Positions 1 through 12,525 of a stretch of 64,000 nucleotides of DNA are shown here, piece by piece. Source of the stretch: Acanthaster planci (Eukaryota; Echinodermata; Asteroidea; Valvatida; Acanthasteridae); NCBI RefSeq assembly GCF_001949145.1, contig NW_019091552.1, positions 130,645-194,644 of the forward strand, in the 5' to 3' direction. The notes beneath the pieces are model-generated. The model made no database searches. It was given only the letters and a program-made list of their open reading frames with translations, and was not told the DNA's origin. The stretch's first letter is position 1; each line of letters begins with the position of its first letter. The position numbers and the translations under genes were made by a program.

Positions 1-1240
1 TCTCTTTCATAGCAAGTCATATTAAAGAATATTTTTGGACAATCTAGATAAATATTCAGACCCCGTGAATCAAAGCGTTGGGATCAAGTCGTTACGGAAG
101 ACACAACCTATTTTACCCTTTGCCGAAAAGTCACGCCCATGCTTATGTAGTTATAGAAACTCTTTTACCTACCGCAAAGCCTCTTTTTCAGGACCTCATT
201 ATGGAGTATACACTATTATCAGTTCGATACAAGAAACGAAATGCTTCACAGTCCCTTGGCCGGTGCTTGTAGGGCGGCAAGCTATTGAAAATAACGATTG
301 TGTTGAAGTTGACTTTAAATATTTCAATAATATTTAAAACTTGCACCCGTAAACAAGCAGTGATTATCTATCGATACGTAATTTTCATTATACAAAGTAA
401 AAATTTCTCTTAGAATCCAACAAAAGCGACAGAGCGCTATCTTCAGATTATTTTTAATGAGATCATTTTGGCCGCTTTGAGTGGTAGTTCTTTCGTATGA
501 ATTTGAACTACATTTCAATTCCTCTTGGCAATTTTGTAATCGCAATTCGACGTTAACAACACTAACAAGAAAAAATCCGTTGATTAAGGTATACATTTAA
601 TTCATACAATGACTGAGAACTTTTTCTTGTAAATAATAACAAAAACTATATTTGAATCATTGACGTAGCACTTACTTTGAATAACAAGTAGCACATTGCA
701 TAATTTAGAAGCAAAAATGTTATCAATTATTGATTGAACTTAGCGGAAAACTTCGAACCGTCTTATTTATTTCACTGTTCGCCAACATTTCGAAGAAAAA
801 ATACAGTTAACTACAACCAATCAGATAAAATTGGAGTCAGTTCCAAAGTTTGCTTTCAACTGCTTCGTTCAAAAGTCTGCTGTGCTGGGTGAAGTCCCGT
901 TGAGAGACAAGTGTGAAAGTTTTGACAAGCACGTTGAAGTAAATTTGTTGTTTTACACTCTTTATTGGGGACATTAAAGGACAAAAATGCAACCACCTGT
1001 CTTGAAGCAAACCATTGTTTTATATAAATAAGTTCTGTCAGATTACGTGTGGTTCAACAGGTATTTTACAATAGAAAACAGTATCAATATTAAGTATAAA
1101 CTTTTGCAGGTAAATGTCTATCCCAGGATTAGCATGCATCATCAGTATGAAGAAATACCTAAAAGCTTTGAATTCATGTTGTCCATCAAACGCTGCCACG
1201 GCATTTATGAAAATTGGGATGACATATAACATCATACGGA
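1..1240. other. AT-rich intergenic, no gene seen
   Basis: I see no convincing exon, RNA gene or named repeat. Open frames here are short, begin mostly at non-ATG codons, and lack splice context or protein resemblance. Confidence 0.5.
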
Positions 1241-1426
1241 TGCAAGTGAGTTAACATGGGGCTGGGTTCCCCTCTGCCACCGCAGGGGTTACCGTTACAA
1301 AGTCGGGGCAGGTTCGACCGTAACACCTGGCCTTGGCCAAGGCAGCCGAGATCCCATCGATCTCTTCGCTGTGAAAGTGCTCGTGATAGTCGTTTTGCGA
1401 GCGAGAGCTGCAGAAGTGCAGGAGGT

Positions 1427-1460
1427 GACGCTAGGGTGAGAGCTGAAGTCACCCTGGCGT
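1427..1460. repeat. Short hairpin in a GC-rich patch
   Basis: ACGCTAGGGTGA is followed after nine bases by TCACCCTGGCGT, giving a 12-bp stem with one G-T position. It lies in a GC-rich island (about 1,250-1,620) unlike its AT-rich surroundings. No gene was recognised in the island. Confidence 0.45.
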
Positions 1461-1863
1461 GGTGGTGGCGCACAGGGTGAGGGAAAAGCGTAAAATCTGA
1501 CAAGTATCCGGAGATTGGATGAGCGAAGGAGGCAAGCGTATCAGAAAGCGAGGAGAACGTGGAGGGGGGGGGTTATGTGGAAGGGAGTGTTCCCTGCCAC
1601 GAGTACGTGACGCGGCGACCCATGGAATCATCTCGGAGTGACAAGCCTGACAAGTGCTACCGTTCGCACAATTTCATCATGAACACACACACATTTCTCT
1701 TAAACCTGAACAGAGCCTTTGTAGGGAAAAAGTCCAGACAATGTTGAATGTTTATCATTTAGCTCTTTCGTCATGGGACCTGAAAGAAAAGTGTATATAC
1801 AGGGAAATTTACAGGCTTGGAAATCCCTTTACTGAAGCATGTTTATGAGTGTATATACACGTA

Positions 1864-2308
1864 CAGGTTGTCCACATAAAAAGTACATCGAAATAAAAGA
1901 AATTACATAAAAAACGTCGGATGTGCATTGATAGCAATGGTGGCGATGTGGAGGGCTCAGCACATTAAATTTAAATGCATGAGGTATTGTAAGTAGCGAA
2001 AACAAAGATTAAATTGATTTGGGTACATTTTGTTTTCAAGAATGTGTTCTTAAAGCAAAGGCATTTGGTATTCTGCGCACTTGCATGACTGGGCCTTGTT
2101 AAACATGCAAACTTGTCACAGTTCTGATTTCAGTACTCTTAACATCGGTCTTGTTTGTTCACTCATCTGTGTCAACAACATCAAAAGCTGTATACCATTG
2201 CAAAGAGGACATTCTGCCCTTTCTAAAGAGATATTTCTCACACATATAAAGTACCTTTTGCCATTACTGTGATTTTTATCTCGGTATACTTTTTATGTTG
2301 ACACCCTG
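1864..2308. mobile_element. Mariner-like MITE with TA target duplication
   Basis: The left end reads CAGGTTGTCCACATAAAAAG and the right end, read inward, CAGGGTGTCAACATAAAAAG. This is a terminal inverted repeat of about 22 bp with two mismatches. Both ends are flanked by TA (1862-1863 and 2309-2310), the target duplication of Tc1/mariner elements. At 445 bp with no transposase-like frame, it is a non-autonomous copy. Confidence 0.8.
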
Positions 2309-2310
2309 TA

Positions 2311-3540
2311 TAGCTTCAGTGAAATTCATCCCGTAGACCCAATTCCAACACATCCCCCCTTCGTATAGTCACCCACCTTTGACGGCAAGGTCCGAATTTG
2401 ACTGGGGTCATCGCACATTTCCTAGCAATGGATCACGCTTTGTGCATGACGACCGGATCGACAGTTTTTAGTGAAAATTCAAGTACCCCCAACAGACAAA
2501 TGAATGCGCCCTTGTTTTTTTTATTAACAATGGAAGAGCAATTTTAAATGGTGTGGTAGGCATGATCAAATAGTCACAATAGTCAAGATAACCCAATACC
2601 TTAGATTTTGTGTACTTGTTCTTGACGCTCAGGGGAAATACACAAATCACAAAGATTCGACGGTAATTTCTATTCGAAGTTGTAACTAATTACTCATATA
2701 GTTCACAAACACTTTTCAATATCAAAGATATCAAAATATCATTACATTGTCAGTATAGAGACACTGTCAGTTTAATGGTGAGATTTACTGAGAGAAATTA
2801 GGCTCAAAATTTTCCTCTCTTTAAATTTAAACAGACCTGTCACATTATAAGAGCCCCTCACCAAACGTAGTTATTTGAGTCATTTTATTTGGTATAACAT
2901 CATAACATGACACAAACGCGTGTAATCTTGTTACCTATTTTCAGTTTTGAAATTTCAAATTGCATTTTCAATTTTGGAAAACTTTCACGTTTTATGAAGC
3001 TTGATGGAAATTGCATTTCAACGTCTGTTTATATTGCTCTATGAAGTTCTTTGGGTCAAACACTCTAAGAAATAAACCTATTTCTATCTAATTCGCATGG
3101 AAATTATAAATAAAACTTGCTGAATCTAACAGCGGGGCATCACTGCATTGAGCAAATCCCCACCCAGCCTAGACAGCTTACTTCCATGGAGTCGTTGGGA
3201 ACCACTGGGTAGAAGTTGGAAACTGAAATTAACAGCTGACGACAATGTAAAATGCTGGTTCGTTGAAGAATTACAAAATGCAAACTGAGTGCATTATACT
3301 CCCTGTTTAGAGGACACTAAACCTGAAGAAAGGAACACTTTGTTAGAACTTGACCACAGTCTTCATTTCTACATGATTCTACCATGTCGCATTACGACTC
3401 CACAGACCATAGTAAATCAACATATTGCATCCTAGATTTGCACATACATGTACTTGTAAGTTTCAAGTCTACTAATTAAATGGCAATGTTAATGATTGCT
3501 AGTTTAAACTGGGGTAGTGATGGCTGGGCTGGTGTACATC
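2311..3540. other. Intergenic, nothing recognised
   Basis: Low-GC sequence without a supported exon, inverted-repeat element or RNA gene. Confidence 0.5.
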
Positions 3541-3544
3541 AAGA

Positions 3545-4265
3545 AATTGCAGTAAAAAGTTGATCGTTGTTGGCCACCTCGCTATCGAGGATCGGTTGAA
3601 GAAGATTGGCCTCTCCCGCCAGTGAGTTCTTTCGCAAACTTCCCAACTCTAGAGAATGGGAGTCTGTCACAAAAGGAGTATTGAAAGGCAGGTTGGATGA
3701 GACCTTGTTGGAGCTCGGCCTGCCTTCTTTTTCGACGACTTGCTTGACGTCTTTTGGACTCGGTCGTCTGAATTCCTTGTTGGCAGAGGAACAGCAAAGC
3801 TGGCCTGTTTTGAGTAGTTTCTTCCCAGTTGGTTATTTCGGATCCGAGCTTTGAAGCGCTTCTTGGGACCAAGATGGGATGTTTTCCCCTCAGACAATTC
3901 CCCACAGAGGAGTTGTTTTGGTTTAATACCGATCGTCGGGCATCCTGGCGACATGTCCCAACCAGCGCATCTGGTGACGTTCCACAATGGCGTCGATTTA
4001 GGGCAAGTCTGCTAGTGGCAAGACTTCATTGTTTGTCATTCGATCTTGCCAGATGTTGAAAATATAACACATATAAGCTTGCCACAAGAGAGGAAGGGTT
4101 CAAGACGGTTCTCGTGGAAGGTGCCCTCTAAAAATGGACTCTGATGTGTGGAGTCCATTTAGACGGAGCCCTATGACCTCTGATTGAGGAGTCAACGACA
4201 TCCTATGCACGGTATGGAGAGATAGACTTGAGGGCTTCTGAACTGCATGTCAAGTTGGATAACCC
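3545..4265 (-). pseudogene. Degraded non-LTR retrotransposon (LINE), 3' end of ORF2
   Basis: Reading the minus strand in several frames gives blocks typical of the C-terminal third of LINE reverse transcriptases. In order they are a degraded segment resembling the YGSETWT region (about 4,160-4,215), a WQDR block (about 4,045), a W-GH---MPD block (about 3,950), a KQLL-GEL block, and a DRPA-W-like block with a basic tail (about 3,690-3,760). A final segment holds FCDR and ends near 3,582. In full elements this tail often forms a small zinc-finger-like motif. Multiple frameshifts and stops show it is dead. The endonuclease and RT catalytic regions are absent, as expected for a 5'-truncated copy. 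The clade cannot be assigned by eye. A 10-bp perfect inverted repeat (AAATGGACTC and its complement) lies inside at about 4,132-4,162. Confidence 0.75.
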
Positions 4266-4494
4266 TGACCCAACACCAACATGCAAATAATAATGATTAA
4301 AACAATCGCTACGGGTAAAAACGATCCACCTCAATGCACGCGCGGTACGCATGGTAAAACGGAAAGCGTGTTCTCATTTCAAGAACTGCAAACTGAAATG
4401 AAGAAAACACGAATTTCCGGTGGCCTTTACCTATAGCAATTACGTGGCAACAGTACGCAAATCGAAATAATTTCCTGTGGACGACGGAGCACAG

Positions 4495-4725
4495 GGTTTA
4501 ACGGGTGATGCTGGATTTCTGCCTCCACGTCACATTATCGCACCTTTTTATTCAGTTTGGAAAGACTTGTCGGGGGCTGATGTGGAACAAAGGGAAAGGG
4601 TGAATGACTCTAAAAACTCGCAAGCAGAGGCAGACAGTGACAAACGCACCCCGAGCACTGAAATCAAAGGAGAGTTCGCACACAAGGGACAGCACATTAC
4701 CTCGAGCTCAGTGACACGAGGCATT
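4495..4725 (+). CDS. Candidate internal exon, unrecognised
   Basis: A 231-base open stretch runs from a possible AG acceptor (CAG before 4495) to a good donor (GTAAGT at 4726) and is phase 0 at both ends. The translation is hydrophilic and rich in D, E, K and S (for example DVEQRERVNDSKNSQAEADS). It matches no family I know. The pyrimidine tract before the acceptor is weak and no partner exon was found, so chance is a real alternative. Confidence 0.22.
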
Positions 4726-5152
4726 GTAAGTGAATCAGACAGAGCAACACTTTCCTGATCACACACGGGATAGCCAGGATCACTTCGAGGTTAAGTTACG
4801 CTAATTTACCGCGAAAGCTTAGACTTGAGTTGTATTATCGGGTGCGAAAACAGTGACCGAACCAATCCTGACACAGCCAGTGTGACAGATTTCTACAGTG
4901 TCATGGCTTAAACTTTACATTGACTATTTTCGCAGATTTTGCCCACATTTAAGAAACGTGACTCCACTGACGTGGCCCAGTGCTCTGACAAATAATTTCG
5001 GGTCTTATAGCTAAAAGAAGATATCAAATTCATCCGAGAATAGCAAGGTAGTTAACCACAAACGCTGACATTGTTATAACCACAGATTTTTTTCTTCATT
5101 TCAACAAGAACATCTTTCTGCCAACACCCCAAACTGGCACTGGCACCTGCAT

Positions 5153-5212
5153 GTCATATGTCATGTCATGTCATTTCATTTCATTTCGTTTCATTTCATC
5201 TCATTTCATATC
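5153..5212. repeat. TCATT-type microsatellite
   Basis: Imperfect five-base repeats (TCATT/TCATG/TCGTT) run for about 60 bases. Simple sequence, no further content. Confidence 0.8.
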
Positions 5213-6091
5213 ACAGTCATGGGGGCGGGAGATGATCTGCGGACTTTCATCTTAGCTCATAATAATCGCAACGGGGTTGGTCGCTGTGCAATTGTACGTC
5301 AATCATTGCTGAGCACATAAGCATTCCAGGCACTTAGTGATGGGCCAACAAAGTTCAAGTTACCTAAATATAAATTAAATTGGTGCCAAGATTAACACAA
5401 GCACCGTATACGGGGGCAAATTGGTTAAATAACAGAACACCAAGTCCGCAAGCAATCGCAGACAGTCGGCAAACAGTTGCAGACTATTGCGACATCGGTG
5501 GCAGTCAAAGTACAGCCAGTAAAAAACAAACCAAGCGGAACCAAACCGAACTGAACCCAAAGCCGTAAAGTCGAAACCTGTTGCAACGATGAACCTAAAT
5601 AAGACTTTCCAGGTGCTTGTCTGCGATACAATGTCACATAAGCCACTTTCGAGTAACTTGTTTCATTTTGGAGTCCCAGATAGTAATCAGAACGATCACT
5701 ATGCTGACCGATAGCAGCAAATGTCCATTGTCCTAAAATTTAACACCAAAAATGGGCACACCAGCTGTAGGAAACCTTTTACATTTGTTTCTATGACGAC
5801 GAAAAGCCCTAATAACGGTCATGATTCATCTTTCAACACGGACAGGATTTGAGAGCTACATTGAACACGCAAATTTGTCCAGTTTTAACATAATTGATCG
5901 TCAAGCAGTGATCTTCTTTCCATAAATGAAGTAGTAGGACCAATCCCTTATGTTGCCCCGACGCCTCAAAGCCGCCACTAAAATGAATTATTTACATGGA
6001 TAATATTCACTAGGGAGGCGTTTTGCCAAGCAATGAGCTCTCGCACGATAACTGAGTGAGGGTAAGACACAATTATGGACCCATTTGTGAC

Positions 6092-6241
6092 ATGAAAACG
6101 GTATTTCTGTGGGGGCTGTGGGGAGCAATCCTTTCTCGTCTAACGCACGCTGGGGAGTTTGCAGACCGAATCGGCGAAACCGATGTCATCGGTGAAAGTC
6201 CAGGTGCAGAAACACAGGCGTCCCAAGTGGACGGCCGTTGA
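6092..6241 (+). CDS. Small ORF with signal-peptide-like start
   Basis: A 49-residue frame opens at ATG 6092 with MKTVFLWGLWGAILSRLTHA, which resembles a secretory signal, followed by a short polar, acidic tail ending at a stop. A fair donor (GTGAAAG near 6191) would also allow this to be a first exon. There is no homology I recognise and no promoter evidence. It may be chance. Confidence 0.2.
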   Translation: MKTVFLWGLWGAILSRLTHAGEFADRIGETDVIGESPGAETQASQVDGR

Positions 6242-7554
6242 CGCTCATGAAAGACGGACTGGGCAAACACTTCACTTGGTGTGTGAAGAGTTGTAATTCA
6301 AAGAAAAACTGATATTTTACGATTAAAAAAAAGTATGGCATTGAAAGTTAAAAGAGTGACACAGTTGCTTCAAATGGAGGGAATTCGATATTTTATTACT
6401 TGTGTTATACTGCTCTTTAACCAGGTATAACTGAATGTATGACGTTAGGATTTAAAAAAATAAGGTAAAACAATACAAACATGTGGAAAGCCATTCGCTT
6501 TGAGTGTAATTTTTTACATCATTAAATTTCTCTTTGAAATGAAATTTTCTGAGAGATCTGAGGATAATCATTTACAGGAAGATTTATTTATTTGTGCAAG
6601 AAATGTGAAAAATGCATTTATCTGTTTTTTCATCAGAACTCTTCGTGTAGTCCTGAAATATTTGTCGGTGAAAACACGTCTCTAAGAATGGTCGAAAACT
6701 GATGTTATACGTGTACTGAAGCACAAATCTGCATTGGCTGCCATACGAAAAAAACGGGATTAACACCTTGAAACAAGAACTTCGTCAGGAACTTAGGTTC
6801 AATCAAACACTGTCAACACATGAATCTGTACAGGATTCGTAGTTCTGAGTGACCCAGTGTCACGTCACAGGACCGATCATAGCCATTTATAACATTTAAA
6901 ATAAAAGTGCTGCCACAGAAAATATTCAAGGTGGTTTCTAAAAATATTTTTAAAAACTCACTGGGAAAGAGAATTAAGACAGTATACAAAGGGTCATCAC
7001 TTAATGACAGGGAACGTTACTGTCGTGACATTAAACATTCTTAGACATGTTCTTGATATCAATATTTAGGAAAAGAGAACTTGAGCACGCAGAGGGTCTT
7101 CCGGGTCGCCAGATGTCTTCAGTTTTAGGAGATATTCTCGACAGAAGGGTTTTACAATAGGAGTAAATGTTTACATGCAATACACTGGAAGCCCTGAGTG
7201 AAGTCTGTACAGATTACATCAAGGACTTTCCTTGAAAGCATGTCTTTTAGATGATGCACTAAATCCATGGAAATTGCAACCGAGAAATTGACTGCACTGG
7301 ATCTCAAATCGACCCATTTCACGATTAAACACGTCCATATGCAAATAATGGCCATGCAAATAATTCCGTCTGTTTGTAGGAGTTGATATATCTGTAAAAA
7401 GGGTGTTTTGGGGGATTTCCATTATTATTAGAATCTTTTGAACAGGCTAGCAAGAGGTGTTGAAATGCACGTGCACTATCGTTTTCTTAGTTGCTTCACA
7501 TTATACAAACAATAATGTTTCAAATTCGTACAATGGTAAGAATAAGTTCATGAG

Positions 7555-7616
7555 GTGACGGATGAAATGTTCCATTCCACTTGGCGTCGCCTCGTAAAAC
7601 TATTTCCTCTGTCATC
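7555..7616. repeat. Dispersed hairpin repeat, copy 1
   Basis: GTGACGGATGAAATGTTCCA begins a 62-base block resembling the perfect foldback at 37,441-37,505. The shared centre is CACTTGGCGTCGCCTCGT, but this copy's right arm is decayed. Confidence 0.6.
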
Positions 7617-9340
7617 GAATACAATTATGCTCGTGAAAGATTCATTATTTATTTTATACGATACCTGCATTAAATCCTATATTATGTTCGGAGAGAAAAA
7701 ACCGTCCTTGCGTATTACGTCCACTATTTCGTGACACGGTTTCGTGACTGAAGCACCGCCCAATGATAGTTTCGTGTACAGTTAGAGTGCTGCCCATCCA
7801 TATACGAATTTGCTTTTTCTTACTGTAAATGAAATATATGAAATAAGAGCAGGAACCAGGCCAGTGAAAGGAAGTTCTATTCAATTACATGTGATCAACG
7901 ATCCACCAACGGGATGATGGGGATTAAGGCTCCCCAAAATAAGTTTCCAGTTTCTGGTGAGGAGTTGGATCCAAAAGTGGTGCCGCTACACGGCTTTCTT
8001 TTTTTTACACTCACTTTTTTTCGGGAAATAATGTACGTATTATGCTCGTTGTCCATTGCGACTGCATGCGAAAGTAACGCCGGCTGCTACCAACACTAAA
8101 ATAGACTGGGGCCCGAACTTAATTATTTAACTTTGTACATGTACACTGGACTTGAGACCACCTCGTTTGTCTGGTTCCTAGATGTAATGTAAAATATAGA
8201 AATGACATCACCTGACAAAGAGTGCCCGACTAAATGTACGGGTAACTCAGGGGCTCCTTTACTGCACATAATTATTACTCAACCGTTCTCCGTCAAAAAC
8301 GCGTAAACATTACGCAGTAGCAGGATTCCAGTCTATCAACCAAGTTTGGCAGCTTTTGGACATCGTTTTATTCCAAATAAGAAAACTTTTTTTATTTTGC
8401 CGACGCGCAGATCTACGGCTGACGCGCGCGCTGCTGACGAGAAACCGGAGACTTTTTTTTATTTAGGCCTAATGCAGGTATTGTATAGAAAATAACACAG
8501 ACATTTTGTGCCTTGTGGCAGGAGATTTAGATCATTAATAACGAGTTTCATATTTTAAGTAAAAATAATCATTAATGATGTACTTTTTGAATGAATTTGT
8601 GAAAATAGTGAACTGGCAATCACGTATACAATAAATGACTTTTTATCTGCGAAAGTTCAAGGTCCGTAATATCCACGGGCTTTTATCTGACAATGGCCTT
8701 CCATTAAGAACCGTTGCAAGTACTTCACCATGCAACCTTGGAACGTCTTCAGAAGGTGAACAATAGATGGGTAAACAAGCAAGATAGGTATATAAGTGGC
8801 TAGCGTTTGAGGGCAATGGCCTGAGTGACTGGAAGCAAAGGCTACGCGCGCGCAGCGCCTACTTCATGCACACCGACACCGAGAAGTCTAAATGGGACCA
8901 GACGAACGTGAACATCTCAACCTTAATGGACGGCCTCATCAATCGGCTCTGACGATGCACTTTTTAGACGGTGCACGATAACGGTCTGCGGTGAGAACTT
9001 GTTTGCATGATTGCATAATTTCTTTGTCGTGTCGTATTTCCAATATTACATGTAATGCTCCTTTTGCTGTAACAGTCAAAAATTCCTTCCACTTATTTGC
9101 TACAGTACACAGATAAAGTAGGGGTCATTATTTTGACTGATAGATCAACTTAATCAAGAACATAATCATAACGATTCATGCTCTTCTACATTCCGTTTAA
9201 TGGATCTGTTCAAACGCTTAAACTGACAATAACGAGATGGAAAACAAAATGGGATAGTAAGCATTTCGGGGATTGTACTGCGCATGTGCGTGAAGGGCAT
9301 GCATTAGGTGCGCACACAACAAGGGCGTGTTTGCAATCCG
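7617..9340. other. Intergenic, nothing named
   Basis: Contains a CAGGTATYGTATA block at 7,650-7,680 (reverse) and again at about 8,472. The same block lies beside the hairpin repeat at 37.4 kb, so some of this is old repeat. No exon is supported. Confidence 0.45.
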
Positions 9341-9343
9341 CAT

Positions 9344-9514
9344 CGAGCAGAAGCACCCACCTCAAAGGTCCAAAACAGCCAAGGTTTGTCAGGAATGCTC
9401 ATTTCGTTGATAGCGATGCGACCGTAACGCGTGTATTTCATAGTCGTTTATAAACCAGCGAAGTGCAGTTCCTATCAAAGGAGCCTGCGTTGCTAGGAAA
9501 ATCGCGCCCGCTCT
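9344..9514. repeat. Dispersed repeat, copy 1 (pair with 54.9 kb)
   Basis: About 170 bases align, same orientation, to 54,880-55,038. Both start GAGCAGAAGCACC and share AACCAGCGAAGTG, AGTTCCT, CAAAGGAGCCT and GCTAGGAAAAT in order. The last 60 bases are the best preserved. Confidence 0.75.
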
Positions 9515-9527
9515 TGGTCTATCTTGG

Positions 9528-9696
9528 CAGTGGCGTAACTACGGGGAGGTAAGTTCCCCCCAGCGAATGCCCATGCCCACTGGTGCCCCCCCCCCCCAAT
9601 TTGAAATCCATGAACAACCTCTGCCGCAGCTCATTGTCTTTTGGTGCTCCCTTGAAAAAAATGCGTGCACCCCTGGGTGCCCCCCGGACGCCACTG
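9528..9696. mobile_element. hAT-like MITE
   Basis: The ends are CAGTGGCGT and its exact complement ACGCCACTG, 169 bp apart, with GC-rich inner borders. CAGNGGCG-type termini are common in hAT elements. The flanking 8-mers are only partly alike, so the target duplication has decayed or was never 8 bp. There is no transposase. Confidence 0.65.
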
Positions 9697-9739
9697 CATC
9701 AGGGCTCATAGAAAGGTGCCTAAACACCCCGCAACACTA

Positions 9740-10210
9740 AAACATAGTCTTACTACGTCCTCAAAAAATCGGGAGAGCGTGGCTAATCGTGGTGAGATCG
9801 TGTACATCGTAGTAAGAACTCAGTGGGAACTGACAGCAACGTGGTATTGGCTTCATGGACGGGGAAGTCGTGCCAAAAATTTGAGCATACTTAAAATTTA
9901 CATAGCAGAGTTGAAGTGGCTTCACATCGTAATGACAGCGTATTACAACGTGGTATGCATACACGTAGTCTTGGTGTATCAGCATCGCAGTCTTTTGGGT
10001 ACAAGCGCAGCTCCATCGGAAAGAATTCTATGCGGTTCCCACCGAACTGATGAAGTCTTCAGCCAATATATTACAGGAATTGCTCGGAAGCTTGCTACAA
10101 GTGTACCGCACACGTTACACACGCAGCAACGTATTACTATCGTATCGTGATCTTTTAGGTCGTAGTACAATCATAGCGAAGTTTATTACATCGTTGAACG
10201 ATCCGACTCC
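9740..10210. repeat. Segment enriched in CGTAGTA/CGTGGTA motifs
   Basis: Variants of CGTRGTA and CGTATTA recur on both strands, including a 9-bp inverted repeat CTTACTACG / CGTAGTAAG (about 9,748 and 9,808). A 161-codon frame crosses this segment and the MITE, but its composition looks like translated repeat, not protein. Confidence 0.35.
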
Positions 10211-11681
10211 ATCTTGGCAGAGTCGGGACTCACGCTCAGTTTAATCGTGCCGAGGACGGAACGCGAACTTCATACACAATCTTGAAATAACAATTTGTCG
10301 CCCAATTTCTTAGTTTACGTATACCACGGTCTTCCTGTTCGTCGTCAGAGTGTGATCGGGCATTAGACAAACGATGGACGGCCGACCTTCACCACTTACC
10401 TGATCAATCGCGCATTCCCTATGAAAATACCCAACGTGACGTCAAGGGGAATGAAACTATTTGTTCAGCAGACGTCACGATGGATTTCGGACCTAAACTA
10501 TGTCTGCATTTCCATATTCCACTAAGATATCTCTAGCTCCGAGATGTGTATAGAAAGTCCCTGTGCGTCTTTCAATCGCAGCAGACAGCCGATTGATACC
10601 TGCCCCCAGGCTAAGCACAAGGTCTCCCATGCGGGGACACGGGGATGAAGGGCCGCTAAGAAAAAGGAGCATGTCGATGACTGGATGGCAGGATGAGACA
10701 AAGTAATGAGGTGGATAAAGGGTTATTTTCAAGAGACGGACCGTATACGATTGCATGGTTCTGACAGGTGAAACCAAGGCCTGGGGATGAGGTGAGAAGA
10801 GGAAATACCAACGTGGGTCTGACTTGGCCAAAAGTTTCTTGTTCATCTCATACCCCCCAATCATGTTAGATTCTAGCAGAAAGTATCCGTTGATAGGGTT
10901 CTGGGAGCAAACCGTGTCGTACATGTATTATCGGTTCCGAACCCCTCCCGAGGGGGTGGATGGGATGGGTAGAAGTGTGTCAAATGCTTTCACGCCAGAG
11001 GGTGGGATCAAAGTTTGATGGAAGTCACACAGTTAGCCTAATAAGCGTTTCTGGAATTGATGGAAAATGTGTGCCCGGCCTGAAAACGACAAATTTTCTG
11101 AAATAGTTGTGAAATAATTATCAGCTGGGAAGCACACGGATCCCAAAGTTGGAATACATGTACATTAAGATAGGGGCCTGAAGTGTGTGCATTGCTTTTC
11201 ATCTTTCCTACAGGTGATACCAAATCTCTTGCAGAAAACCGCAGAGGATGGAGCTGCCCAATGTTCCACTTGGAATAGGAGGACCCAAGTCTAAGTCTAA
11301 GAAAGTAACTTAGTGCATTACAAAATACTGGAGAAAATGCAAATCTCCTGAATTCGGACAGAGGTTGTTACATGACGTTCCCAAGCGCATGCAAAGGTCT
11401 CCGTCACATACCGTAGTGAAGTTAACTCCTGCTGTGCGAGATCCTTTAGAATTCGCCGACAGGTTTGGGACGAATCGGCAGGCTCGAGGAAGGCACATAT
11501 TGGCCACGGTAGCTTATCGCGCGCACTCGGGACATTTTGAAGCACAAAGAATGTGCCGACTGTGTGCCCAGTAAGCTGGCGCATTTAGGAGGATTCGGGT
11601 AGATTCATTAGAAATGAGACAGACCTTTCAAGTAGCTTTGCACTAGATTTCAGAACAGAAACATATGTCACTTAGCGCTAT
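10211..11681. other. Intergenic, nothing recognised
   Basis: A 143-codon minus-strand frame at 10,493-10,924 has no protein resemblance, splice context or promoter, and I treat it as chance. Confidence 0.45.
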
Positions 11682-11826
11682 TGTTGGGAAACATTCTTCA
11701 CATTTTTTGAATACACCAACTAGGTGAAATTGCCTATTCATTTGTTAGATTACGTAATAAGCCTTTGCATTTCGGCCACGTTGCTGTGCTCAACGGCGCC
11801 CACCTAGTCCAAATCATTTCTGTATT

Positions 11827-12525
11827 GAGGGATTTCACATTAGCGCCATCTGTGCATATCTGTTATTTTGTTTTATTGGCGCTTTCAGCAACTCAGTCTA
11901 TTTGCGCCAATAACTGCACGTTTATTCATACACTTTATTAATCAGCATCACATTACGGAGTTAGGAAGAAGGTCCAATTTTAGAGGCAGGAGGAAACCGG
12001 AGTACCCGGAGAAAACCTGCGAGAGCGAGTATAGACTGAAAACCAAATGCACTTAAAGCCTGGGCCAAGCCGGGACTCGAACCCTGGGCCTCATTGGTGC
12101 AAAGTGAGGAAAGAACCGCTACGCTAACACGCTCCCCCCTACGCATATCTGAATCTCTGTGTTGAACTTCCTCGCGCCCGCGGAGTCCACACAGTACATG
12201 GGGTATCCGGTTCGCAAGTGTGACGCCATTTCAGTTTAAACCACGCCCACTGCGCAAAATACACGACCATCGCAGGTACGATAGTTCGCGGTCAATTGTC
12301 GTTATTTTTCTTTGGATTTTACGTGTCGAGTCATCCTGAAGGACTCTTCCACCAAAATTTTCAGCCTGAAAAGTCTGAATTTAACATACCTTTATGTATT
12401 TTGTGTCTTAACTCCTTACTTTCAATCGTCTGACCATATTAAGAATTGAAGCTGACACATACAGCCTCGTTTTCAAACGCGGAAATGCGCAGATGGACGC
12501 TAAAAGCGTCGTATTGGGATCCCTC
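11827..12525. mobile_element. Inverted-repeat DNA element inside the 5' LTR
   Basis: A 699-bp insert starts GAGGGAT and ends ATCCCTC. Further in, TTAGCGCCATCTGTGCAT on the left pairs with a near-complement on the right (ATGCGCAGATGGACGCTAA). TATT flanks both sides (11,823-11,826 and 12,526-12,529), while the 3' LTR has a single TATT at this point, giving a clear empty site and a 4-bp target duplication. There is no transposase, so it is non-autonomous, and I cannot assign the superfamily. Its segment 12,197-12,255 recurs at 31.45 kb. Confidence 0.85.
11960..12140 (-). mobile_element. tRNA-derived SINE nested in the DNA element
   Basis: On the minus strand a tRNA-like head has an A-box-like TAGCGTAGCGG and a B box GGTTCGAGTCC (about 12,070-12,135), typical RNA polymerase III internal promoter pieces. 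It is followed by GGTTTTCTCCGGGTACTCCG, a tail widespread in marine animal SINE-like repeats. The cloverleaf is incomplete, so it is not a tRNA gene. Confidence 0.6.

Larger units (their letters stand above)
4730..7550. other. Intergenic with little recognisable content
   Basis: Apart from the pentamer repeat and the small ORF listed separately, I see no supported gene or named element here. Confidence 0.45.

Noticed and set aside
9665-10150. Longest open frame in the window (161 codons)
   Set aside because: It starts inside a hAT-like MITE and runs through repeat-motif sequence. No splice, promoter or protein resemblance. A length of this order is expected by chance over 64 kb in six frames.
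10493-10924. 143-codon minus-strand frame
   Set aside because: No recognisable domain, no acceptor/donor context, and no conserved-looking blocks.
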